In this document: piece after piece, positions 57,388 through 64,000 of the stretch | How positions within the stretch are numbered: the first letter of the stretch is position 1 | Layout: the number at the start of each line of letters is the position of its first letter | Origin: Chloroflexota bacterium | GTDB taxonomy: Bacteria > Chloroflexota > Anaerolineae > UBA2200 | Direction of reading: 5' to 3' | NCBI GenBank assembly: GCA_014360905.1 | Contig: JACIWW010000007.1 | Span: 43,886-107,885, forward strand | Length of the DNA: 64,000 nucleotides | Program-made: the position numbers and the translations under genes | Notes under the pieces: generated by a model | The model's input: only the letters and a program-made list of their open reading frames with translations | Databases searched by the model: none | Told to the model about the DNA's origin: nothing

Positions 57388-57823
57388 GTTGGACACGGCA
57401 CGCACTTTCTCGCGCCACGACTGGTGGACACTAGGGCAGGCCTGGTTGCTGCTGGGGATGGTTGACCTGGCTCTGCGCGTGTTGCCATTTCGTTTGGTGC
57501 ATAAGTGTATGTCGCTGGCGCGGAGGCAGACAAGGAAACGAGATGCTGCTGCAGAGCTGGCAGCGACGCAGCACATGCAGCGATTGGTCAGCCTCGCCAG
57601 CCAATGCCACCTGTACCCCATGCGTTGTCTGTCGCAGGCGCTGGTTTTGCAACGCCTGCTGGGCAGACAGGGCATCCCCACAGAACTACGCATTGGAGTA
57701 CGCAAGGAGGCAGGGCAGCTCTGTGCCCACGCTTGGCTGGAATATCATGGCCAACCGCTTGGCGAGCCGCAGGGCATTGCGGCACGATTTGAACCACTCG
57801 CAGCACCGGGGGTCGAACCATGA
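57380..57823 (+). CDS. Lasso peptide B2 protein (transglutaminase-like leader peptidase)
   Basis: A protein of about 147 aa that cleaves the leader from the precursor. Seen: N-terminal helix region with the WWTLGQAWLLLGMVDLALRV segment, C84 in YPMRCLSQALVLQRLL and H118 in LCAHAWLEYHG, the Cys-His pair of the family. I take the ATG at 57380, inside the end of B1, as start (translational coupling); the frame opens at 57338. Its stop overlaps the start of the cyclase gene by 4 nt. Confidence 0.92.
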   Translation, partial: KRRLDTARTFSRHDWWTLGQAWLLLGMVDLALRVLPFRLVHKCMSLARRQTRKRDAAAELAATQHMQRLVSLASQCHLYPMRCLSQALVLQRLLGRQGIPTELRIGVRKEAGQLCAHAWLEYHGQPLGEPQGIAARFEPLAAPGVEP

Positions 57824-59733
57824 GCGGCATGGCAGGTATCTTGCGCCTGGACGGGGCGCCAGTTGATCCAGACCTGCTGCACAAGATGGCGGCGGCGCTG
57901 CAGTACCGGGGCCAAGATGGGAGCAAAGTGTGGCACGACGGACCGATCGGCCTCGTCCATCGCCATTTCTGGACCACCCCGGAGGAGATGGGGGAAGAGC
58001 AGCCCATCAGTTCGACGGACAGCCATCTATGGATTACGGCGGATGCGCGGGTGGACAACCGCGACGAATTGATCTCGCTGCTGCGAACTGGGGGTTACCT
58101 TAACAAGGAAATACCCACCGATGCTGAGATTATCCTGGCTGCCTACAAATGCTGGGGTGAAGACTGCGCCCAGCATCTCATTGGCGATTTCGCCTTCGCC
58201 ATTTGGGATGCGCCGGCCAGGCGACTGTTTCTGGCACGGGATGTCATTGGCATTCGCCAATTGTACTATGCAACGATGGATGGAGTTTTGTACTTTGGCA
58301 ACACCATCGGCACGGTGCTGGCTGCGCTGCCCCGTCAGCCGGCCTTGAACGAACCCTTGATCCACGAATTCTTACGCGGTTCCTATCGCCGCTGGATTTG
58401 CCAGACCATCTATGCCGATATACTGCGGCTGCCCCCAGCGCATCATTTGCTAGTGGGCAGGGAGGTTTCTAGCCCTCGGCTGTACTATGTATTGGGATCG
58501 CAGCCAATGCCCCATTATGCCTCCGATGAGGACTGGCTGCAGGCATTCCGGACTTTATTCCAGGAGGCGGTTCGTTGTCGTTTGCGCAGCGCGACACCGG
58601 TCGGGATCGCTGTAAGTGGTGGCCTGGATTCTTCCTCGGTGGCATGCATGGCCCATGAGCTGGCACAGCAGCAGCCCGATTTGCCGGAGATTCGTCTGTA
58701 TTCCTTGGTGTATCAAGACACGCCCGGGGCTGATGAAAGCGAATTCCTCGATGCCGTTGCCGCTCACTGCGAGCGTTTTGTCACTACGAGGATTGTCGGT
58801 GATGAGTTCTGGGCGCTGCGTGAGTTCGGTAGCGATGGGGGATTCCCACTGGATGAGCCAGAGATATACCCTCTGCGTAGCCAAACTCTTGCGCCCCTGC
58901 GGGCTGCTGTAGCGGATGGCTGCCGCGTGGTGCTGTTTGGTGATGGGGGAGACCAGGTTCTGGCGCAGAACCTATACGCTGAGCCACAAGGATTGCAGGG
59001 AGTTGCCTTGCGTGATTGGTTGGAGGAAGCAAAGTATTTCCAGATGGCAACTCGTCGCTCCTGGTTCTCGCTGTTGCTTCGTGCCTATGTCAAGCCGATG
59101 CTTTCGCAAAGGCTTCGGTCTGTGATGGAAGATTTGTACATCAATTTTGTCAGAGCACGGCCGTGGCTCAAGAGTCCACACTTTCATTATGGTCGGGATG
59201 GGGGCTCGCTCGAGAGCGCATTCTTTCGCCCGCCAGGCTTGGGGGCATCTGCACAGGTGATTCACGAGAATTTACGCTATCCCCGGGAAAGCGCACGACA
59301 GAATGCCATGGATCTGACGGTGGCTTACGCTGGGGCGGAGCAACGCTACCCGTTTTTCGACCAACGGTTGGTCGATTTACTGCTACGTGTTCCGCAACAC
59401 CTCATAGCTTGGCGTGGCATAGACCGAGTCATTGTGCGCGAGAGTCTTGCCACGACCATGCCTGAAGTGGTGCGGCAGCGTCGGCATAAAAGCCATTTTG
59501 AGGGATTGGTTCAGCGGGGCTTGTCTAGAGAGCGGCAACGCATTGAGGAATTGATCTGCGATCCATGGGCCGAGGTTTTGGGATTTATCCATGCAGCGCC
59601 CCTCCGTGCTATTATCGAGAGCAGGTGGCAAGAGAGAATGGAGCTGCAAGGAGACATTTTGAGGTTGTTGTATCTAGAGTCCTGGCTTCGGGACAAGATG
59701 CAACCAAATGGGCATCAACCAATAGGAGGCTAA
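57820..59733 (+). CDS. Lasso peptide macrolactam synthetase (C protein, asparagine synthetase-like)
   Basis: A 637-aa enzyme that adenylates the ring Asp/Glu side chain with ATP and joins it to the new N-terminus. N-terminal Ntn-glutaminase-like domain begins MSGMAGILRLDG: the catalytic Cys2 of true asparagine synthetases is Ser, so ammonia release is not expected, as in other lasso cyclases. ATP-pyrophosphatase domain carries AVSGGLDSSSVACMAHELA (near 264) and VLFGDGGDQVLAQN. The ribosome binding site of the precursor gene is inside its last codons. Context with B1, B2 and A makes the lasso assignment firm over free asparagine synthesis. Confidence 0.92.
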   Translation: MSGMAGILRLDGAPVDPDLLHKMAAALQYRGQDGSKVWHDGPIGLVHRHFWTTPEEMGEEQPISSTDSHLWITADARVDNRDELISLLRTGGYLNKEIPTDAEIILAAYKCWGEDCAQHLIGDFAFAIWDAPARRLFLARDVIGIRQLYYATMDGVLYFGNTIGTVLAALPRQPALNEPLIHEFLRGSYRRWICQTIYADILRLPPAHHLLVGREVSSPRLYYVLGSQPMPHYASDEDWLQAFRTLFQEAVRCRLRSATPVGIAVSGGLDSSSVACMAHELAQQQPDLPEIRLYSLVYQDTPGADESEFLDAVAAHCERFVTTRIVGDEFWALREFGSDGGFPLDEPEIYPLRSQTLAPLRAAVADGCRVVLFGDGGDQVLAQNLYAEPQGLQGVALRDWLEEAKYFQMATRRSWFSLLLRAYVKPMLSQRLRSVMEDLYINFVRARPWLKSPHFHYGRDGGSLESAFFRPPGLGASAQVIHENLRYPRESARQNAMDLTVAYAGAEQRYPFFDQRLVDLLLRVPQHLIAWRGIDRVIVRESLATTMPEVVRQRRHKSHFEGLVQRGLSRERQRIEELICDPWAEVLGFIHAAPLRAIIESRWQERMELQGDILRLLYLESWLRDKMQPNGHQPIGG

Positions 59734-59734
59734 T

Positions 59735-59923
59735 ATGGAAAATAAGATGAAACAGGGTAGGAAGCCTTTGGAAGGGAACATAATAGTCAAGCGAGCGTAT
59801 GCTTCTCCAAAGTTGCATGAATACGGGCGGCTGGCTGACTTGACACAGGGCACCTACAAATTTGGATACAAGGATGCTAACGGTGGATCATATTATCCAG
59901 GTTTCTTCGAACCTAAAGAGTAA
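59735..59923 (+). CDS. Lasso peptide precursor (A)
   Basis: A 62-aa precursor. The leader (38 aa) has the canonical recognition motif in AYASPKLHEYGRLADLTQ: Tyr22 (-17), Pro25 (-14), Leu27 (-12), Gly31 and Thr37 (-2) relative to a predicted cut after Gln38. The predicted 24-aa core starts GTYKFGYKD, so Gly1 can form a nine-membered-residue macrolactam with Asp9; the tail is ANGGSYYPGFFEPKE with Tyr15/Tyr16 or Phe19/Phe20 as possible steric plugs. AGGAGG at 59724-59729 gives a strong start. Only one precursor is seen. The core has no Cys, so class II-type topology is expected. Confidence 0.92.
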   Translation: MENKMKQGRKPLEGNIIVKRAYASPKLHEYGRLADLTQGTYKFGYKDANGGSYYPGFFEPKE

Positions 59924-59943
59924 GCACCTGTAAAGGCATTACT

Positions 59944-60927
59944 GTGTCTGAAGCAGGGCTTTTCCGTGCCGAAGGCTTCTCAGATTTAGTTGCTTTAAGC
60001 GATGAGGAGGTGCATCGAGTTACCTACCAACAAGCTGAGGCGGCCACGAAGCAACTGGCCGCCCAGATTGTGCAGGCTTTTGGTGCAGCGGAGGTGGCGC
60101 TCTTTTGCTATGCTGCCATTCCCCGCGGCGGCCTGATCGTGCTGGGCATGTTGTCGTACGTGCTCGACCTGAAGCCAGAAAACCTGCTATCCCTGCCCGT
60201 GGATGTCCCCTTGGTGGTGGTTGACGACTCGGCTTATTCCGGTGCACGCTTTGCACAGTTTTTACACTCGGTTAGCAACGAGAGGGTCATTTTTGCCCAC
60301 CTCTATTCCCACCCCGACCTGCGCGCGGCGATCCTGCGCGAAGAGCCACGCGTGGTGGCTTGCTTGGCTGCACAGGACTTGCGCGATTTGGCTCCAGAGC
60401 GATACAGTCCAGAGAGCGAGTACCTGGCGTGGAAAGAGCGCTGGCGCCAACGAGCGAAGCGACCTGTCTACTGGATGGGCTTGCCGGAAATGGTCATCTT
60501 CCCCTGGAGCGAGCCAGACCGCCCGGTCTGGAATCCAGTGAGCGAGCAAGTGGAGGAGGGCTGGTGGTTGACGGCGCCCGATCGCTGCCTGAAGAACTGG
60601 GCGCGGCTGGGAGTACCGCCGAGGGCTCAAGCCCAGCCAACCCTGCGCAGCCCAGACGAGGTCGCTTTTCATTTTGATGACGAGAAGGTTGTCCTCTGCA
60701 ACTTGCGCACGGAGCAAGTCTACGGTCTGGAGGGCGTTGCCGCAGATATGTGGCGCGCCCTGGTCGGGTATGGCGATTTGGAGGTGGCCGCTCAACACCT
60801 GGCGTCTCTTTACGAGGTGGATGAGCAGCGTCTGTGGAGCGATCTGCAGACCTTTGCCAGCGAATTGCTGGCCAAAGAGTTGCTAGAGCGGATAGATGAG
60901 CCAGGCGATACCGAACAAGCCTCCTAA
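59944..60927 (+). CDS. Phosphoribosyltransferase-like / PqqD-like (RRE) fusion protein in the lasso cluster
   Basis: A 327-aa two-domain protein. Residues about 1-160 resemble a type I phosphoribosyltransferase: LFCYAAIPRGGLIVLG at the first loop and the PRPP-binding pattern VPLVVVDDSAYSGARF (D94-D95-x3-G100). Residues about 235-316 form a second PqqD-like leader-binding domain (FHFDDEKVVLCNLRTEQVYG then three helices), parallel to B1. Between them lies a Trp-rich segment (YWMGLPEMVIFPWSE). It starts at a GTG with AAAGG 7 nt ahead, 20 nt after the precursor stop, and overlaps the kinase gene by 32 nt. The RRE suggests the enzyme acts on the leader-bearing precursor. The reaction is not known; loss of catalysis and use as an adaptor is the alternative. 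Confidence 0.85.
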   Translation: MSEAGLFRAEGFSDLVALSDEEVHRVTYQQAEAATKQLAAQIVQAFGAAEVALFCYAAIPRGGLIVLGMLSYVLDLKPENLLSLPVDVPLVVVDDSAYSGARFAQFLHSVSNERVIFAHLYSHPDLRAAILREEPRVVACLAAQDLRDLAPERYSPESEYLAWKERWRQRAKRPVYWMGLPEMVIFPWSEPDRPVWNPVSEQVEEGWWLTAPDRCLKNWARLGVPPRAQAQPTLRSPDEVAFHFDDEKVVLCNLRTEQVYGLEGVAADMWRALVGYGDLEVAAQHLASLYEVDEQRLWSDLQTFASELLAKELLERIDEPGDTEQAS

Positions 60928-61912
60928 CTGCGCGTTGTCAGCAACCTGGACAATCTATCGCCTCTTCGGCGTGACACTGGCCACGGATTTCCCCTTCGCC
61001 AACCGCCTTGCGCCGGCCACCGGCCCGGTGGATTTGACCTTTACCTGCCAGTTGACTGCACCACTTCCTCGTAGTTTGGAGCAGGCATTAGCCTCTCACA
61101 GCAGTTCGTACCGCACCGACAACGGTGAAAGCGTCATCTTCCTCTATCGCCTGGCTGAGTGCGATGTGGTCCGCTTCACTCACATTGCTGATTACTACCT
61201 CTGGCCTGGGCGCATTGTATGCCACTTGTTCAATCCGGATTACCGTTATTTGGTCGAGATACACCTCCTGGGGCCGGTGCTCTCCTTGTGGTTGGAACTG
61301 CAGGGCATCCCCATGCTGCATGCTGCAGCAGTTGCTGTAAACGGGCATGCGGTGGCTTTCCTATCAACCAACAGTGCAGGGAAGAGCACACTTGCCGCAG
61401 CAATGGTGCAAGCAGGTTATTCTTTGCTCACGGATGACATCCTGCCCGTGGAGCATTGTGGCGATGCCTTTATGGGCCGTCCGGGCTATCCCCAGATGCG
61501 GCTGTGGCCGGATGAAGCGCAGCATTTTCTAGGGCATTACGAGGACCTGGAGTTGGTGCATCCGGCGTATACCAAGCGGCGCGTACCGGTTGGGCCGGAT
61601 GGCTTTGGCTCGTTCTGCAATGCGTCCCAGCCTCTGGCTTGTATCTACCTGCCGGAGCGGCACGATGTGCAGGAGCATGGGACACGGATTGAAATCGTGC
61701 CGGTCGCGCGGCGAGATGCACTGATGGAGCTGGTACGTCACTCTTTTGTTGCCTTCATCATGGAGCAATTGGGGTTGCAAGCACAACGCCTAGATTTGTT
61801 CGCACAGATGGTGCAGCAGGTGCCCATGCGTCGGCTCGTTTATCCTAGCGGGTTCGAGTATTTACCGCTTGTGCGCGAGGCGATCCTCGCGGATGTGGCG
61901 AAACTGCCCTAG
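60896..61912 (+). CDS. HPr kinase-like protein, putative lasso peptide kinase
   Basis: A 338-aa protein with an HprK-type ATP-binding domain: P-loop STNSAGKSTLA (157-167) after LHAAAVAVNGHAVAFL, followed by AGYSLLTDDILPVE with the conserved acidic pair. The N-terminal 130 residues match the less conserved front half of HprK-like RiPP kinases. In paeninodin-type lasso clusters such kinases phosphorylate the C-terminal Ser of the precursor (known). Here the precursor ends in Lys-Glu, so another target is needed, for example Ser14, Thr2 or an added sugar. Last gene of the operon; only 4 nt separate it from the convergent carboxypeptidase. Confidence 0.85.
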   Translation: MSQAIPNKPPNCALSATWTIYRLFGVTLATDFPFANRLAPATGPVDLTFTCQLTAPLPRSLEQALASHSSSYRTDNGESVIFLYRLAECDVVRFTHIADYYLWPGRIVCHLFNPDYRYLVEIHLLGPVLSLWLELQGIPMLHAAAVAVNGHAVAFLSTNSAGKSTLAAAMVQAGYSLLTDDILPVEHCGDAFMGRPGYPQMRLWPDEAQHFLGHYEDLELVHPAYTKRRVPVGPDGFGSFCNASQPLACIYLPERHDVQEHGTRIEIVPVARRDALMELVRHSFVAFIMEQLGLQAQRLDLFAQMVQQVPMRRLVYPSGFEYLPLVREAILADVAKLP

Positions 61913-61916
61913 CTGC

Positions 61917-63797
61917 CTACGGAGGGTATCTCTTCAAACTCACCATAGGCAGAAACAAATCGCGTAACAGCGGTGGCCCTAGGTGGTAATCAGGAGAATC
62001 CCACTCTCGACCGGCGAACCAGCCTCCAAAGGCTTTCCCCAAATCCTCGAAAGGCTCCAGTCTTCCTTGCACAAGGCGTACAGCGCGTTCCTGGACCTCC
62101 AGTTTTACCACCTCGACTTGCTGCCGGCCTGGCGCTGTGCCGATTGGGCTGGTGGCAGTCAAGGTGATGGTTATCGTGTGTGGGAACACGCCAGGCTCGA
62201 AGGGTACTGCATAGGCACGCTCTGCAGCGCTGAGGCCAGGTATTATTGTCGCATAGATGCCTTGCTTGGTCTGTACGATCAGTTCTACATCCAGGGGAAG
62301 CAATCCATCATTGGCAACGGACAATAACAGAGAGTTAGCATCTATGCTGACACTGCTTAGCCCCGCGTTGGGCGTCGCGGCTAGGAGATACAGGCTCCAA
62401 TCCAGCCAGCGATCTGCCATCAAAAGGATCGTTTCCGGTGCTGGGTTGAATGATTCTCCTACACTCAGTCCAACGGTGTAGGTATTGGTCGTGGTAATGC
62501 GCTTAGCAAACGACAAAATGCTTGCTGCGTAGGTCTCGGGCGTCCAGGCCAGGAGTCCTTGCTCGTAGAGCCAATCTAAAGTGCTACCGCTGGCCTGGTA
62601 CAATCCGCGCGCCGTCCAGCCGTGGAGTGCGCCTCGGAAGCCATTCCTTTCGGTAAGCTGGCTTCCCTTGCGCGATAGCGTCTCATACCAGAATCTGTCC
62701 GGCAATGTGGCTTCGGCAGACCAGGCCCAGGGGTGTAGTAGCACATCGCTGCCAGAGTGAAAACTGAGAGCGGTGACGAGGTTGGGTCGGCCCAGCACGA
62801 AATCCCGTACCGCGCGAGTTTCAGGTTCGGAGAACGCCGTGGGGCCACGATAAATGTCTGACCAGGGGGTATTGTCCCCCAGTTCCCAATGGCTATCGTA
62901 GTTGCGGTTGGCATCGACACCACCTGGAGGATCCTCGCCATTCCGCCCATCCCCATCGTTGTCCACTTGAGGAGTCTCTCTCCCCTCGCCGTTGAACAGT
63001 CCTGCAAAAGAGCGGCTTATCAGATGGTTTTGCCAGCCTTCGACAAATGGGTCGTCGGGGTGATCTGCTACCCATGACGCGTCAAATGTGTAATGATAGA
63101 CCTCATATGTGCCAAAGCCGGCATCCTCACGCCCATCCTCGTCAAACAGTCCATCTCTGTCATCATCGCTGGTGGTTGGATTAGCAGTTTTGCGCTGCCT
63201 TTGGTCGGAATTGAGGAAGATGTCGTTGCCGTCCGGGTTCACGCATGGGATGGCGTAGACCGTCCGCGTATCCAGCAAGCGGGTGACGAGCGCATCATCG
63301 CCGTAGCGAGAGAGCAGGTACCACAGGAAGTACAGCACTGCCTGGGAGCTAACGGCTTCGCGAGCATGGTGCTGCCCGTCTACGTACAGTGCAGGGCGGC
63401 TAGCGGGGTCGCCAGCGGCTTCGTTGCCAATGCGCACCGCAACAATGGGGCGTCCTTGCCAGGAATACCCAACGGTCATTACCTCGACCAGCCCTGGATA
63501 GGCGCTTTCGAGTTGATAGAGAAAGGTCACGATTTCCGCCGACGTCGGATAGTGGATGAAATCCATGATAAAGGAAGGGCCGGGACGAGGGATGTCTGCT
63601 GATTGGAGCGTCATCACGGGGCGCGACAAATATGGCCCGTGCTCGCGCGGGTAAAGGTCATCAAGACCCTCAATCCAGTCGAAGCGCTTCCATGGTTCAG
63701 GGGGTTGCGCAAGACCACGGCCCACGCATAGAGAGATGCCAGCGAGGACTAAAATCATGAGGAGATGGGCAAACAGCCGATGGCGGCTTCGGGTCAT
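61917..63797 (-). CDS. Secreted M14 family zinc carboxypeptidase
   Basis: A 626-aa exported carboxypeptidase. Signal peptide (LFAHLLMILVLAGISLCVG); zinc site with HHARE (H-x-x-E) in YVDGQHHAREAVSSQ and the third ligand in ALSFHSGSDVLL; the VDANRNYDSHW substrate-binding segment; a Ca-binding-like acidic insert TSDDDRDGLFDEDGRED and a second DNDGDGRNGEDPPG. After residue 480 a beta domain, ending in the tail LRDLFLPMVSLKRYPP. I choose the ATG at 63797 with GGAG 5 nt upstream; a promoter lies at 63829-63857. It faces the lasso operon; a link to lasso tail trimming is only speculative. Confidence 0.92.
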   Translation of the reverse strand: MTRSRHRLFAHLLMILVLAGISLCVGRGLAQPPEPWKRFDWIEGLDDLYPREHGPYLSRPVMTLQSADIPRPGPSFIMDFIHYPTSAEIVTFLYQLESAYPGLVEVMTVGYSWQGRPIVAVRIGNEAAGDPASRPALYVDGQHHAREAVSSQAVLYFLWYLLSRYGDDALVTRLLDTRTVYAIPCVNPDGNDIFLNSDQRQRKTANPTTSDDDRDGLFDEDGREDAGFGTYEVYHYTFDASWVADHPDDPFVEGWQNHLISRSFAGLFNGEGRETPQVDNDGDGRNGEDPPGGVDANRNYDSHWELGDNTPWSDIYRGPTAFSEPETRAVRDFVLGRPNLVTALSFHSGSDVLLHPWAWSAEATLPDRFWYETLSRKGSQLTERNGFRGALHGWTARGLYQASGSTLDWLYEQGLLAWTPETYAASILSFAKRITTTNTYTVGLSVGESFNPAPETILLMADRWLDWSLYLLAATPNAGLSSVSIDANSLLLSVANDGLLPLDVELIVQTKQGIYATIIPGLSAAERAYAVPFEPGVFPHTITITLTATSPIGTAPGRQQVEVVKLEVQERAVRLVQGRLEPFEDLGKAFGGWFAGREWDSPDYHLGPPLLRDLFLPMVSLKRYPP

Positions 63798-63828
63798 TCG
63801 ACTCCTTTCCTTTTGAGTAGCCTCAAGT

Positions 63829-63857
63829 AGTATACCATTATCTGGGGCAATAGCCAA
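63829..63857 (-). promoter_or_regulatory. Promoter of the M14 carboxypeptidase
   Basis: Minus strand TTGGCT (63857-63852), 17-bp spacer, TATACT (63834-63829). Confidence 0.5.
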
Positions 63858-63870
63858 CAATCCTCAGAGG

Positions 63871-64000
63871 TCAAATGTAAGTGGCCAATAGATCGTTACC
63901 AGCCTCTTTGTCACAAGCGAGCAGCAGGTCGGTACTAATTGGGTCGAGCAGGATAGGTGGTAGCAAGGCGATATGCTCATCCCCAGTATACCCCAAATGG
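63871..64000 (-). CDS. C-terminal end of a further minus-strand gene (partial)
   Basis: An open frame enters from the right edge and ends at a TGA at 63873-63871, giving about 42 residues that include GDEHIALLPPILLDP and end LLATYI. Too short to assign; its position fits a gene upstream of the carboxypeptidase. Confidence 0.4.
   Translation of the reverse strand, partial: HLGYTGDEHIALLPPILLDPISTDLLLACDKEAGNDLLATYI

Noticed and set aside
57820..59733. Ordinary glutamine-dependent asparagine synthetase
   Set aside because: The Cys2 nucleophile is replaced by Ser and the gene lies between lasso B2 and precursor genes with overlapping ends.
60360..60677. 105-codon frame inside the PRTase-RRE fusion gene
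   Set aside because: It is out of frame with a well-supported two-domain protein and has no start signal.

Overview
The window is about 64 kb of a bacterial chromosome, most likely from Chloroflexota (Anaerolineae-like). This is inferred from the mix of very large secreted proteins with Pro-Thr linkers, DNRLRE, golvesin-like, invasin-type Ig and DUF11 modules, recurrent short LP-[LIM]-[IV] tails, an Ino1 of the bacterial short type, and DUF2148/DUF4013 proteins. Several promoters match the sigma-70 consensus closely (TTGACA/TATAAT, 17-18 bp spacing). No rRNA, CRISPR array, insertion sequence or prophage was seen.

Layout. 1-5.6 kb: the N-terminal part of ftsH behind three tRNAs (Pro, Gly, Met/Ile2) on the minus strand, a DUF4013-DUF2148 pair, inositol-3-phosphate synthase, and a FemAB-like acyltransferase. 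5.9-36.4 kb: a secretome region with two giant surface proteins (4,278 and about 1,655 aa), an S8 protease, an M6 metalloprotease, a Thr/Pro-rich membrane protein, a TgpA-like transglutaminase, a lamin-tail protein, a double-DNRLRE protein and an Ig-like membrane protein. 36.5-43.4 kb: minus-strand housekeeping and nucleoside salvage genes (purine nucleoside phosphorylase, Xer recombinase, deoxynucleoside kinase, ArfB, QueA, phosphopentomutase, DUF89). 43.5-49.1 kb: prfA-prmC-tsaC, tatA (opposite strand) and dnaX-ybaB-recR. 49.2-56.8 kb: a DUF72 protein, a sensor kinase/response regulator pair, an S8 protease with a malectin domain, and a secreted GYWKTHP-type protein.

57.1-61.9 kb: a compact lasso peptide (RiPP) gene cluster, the most interesting part of the window. 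Its order is B1 (PqqD-like leader binder), B2 (transglutaminase-like leader peptidase), C (asparagine-synthetase-like cyclase), A (62-aa precursor), then a fusion of a phosphoribosyltransferase-like domain with a second PqqD-like domain, then an HPr-kinase-like protein. The precursor carries the canonical Y-x2-P-x-L-x3-G-x5-T leader motif, with Y at -17, P at -14, L at -12 and T at -2. Its predicted 24-residue core starts with Gly and has Asp at position 9, so a Gly1-Asp9 macrolactam is expected. The phosphoribosyltransferase-RRE fusion next to a kinase suggests a tailoring step that I do not know to be described. The window ends with an M14 carboxypeptidase convergent with the lasso operon and the last codons of one more minus-strand gene.

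The two giant proteins share an unusual architecture. A carbohydrate-binding-like beta-sandwich module sits inside an invasin-type Ig domain (six copies), alternating with NosD-type beta-helix domains. In the larger gene this forms a super-repeat of about 2.4 kb.
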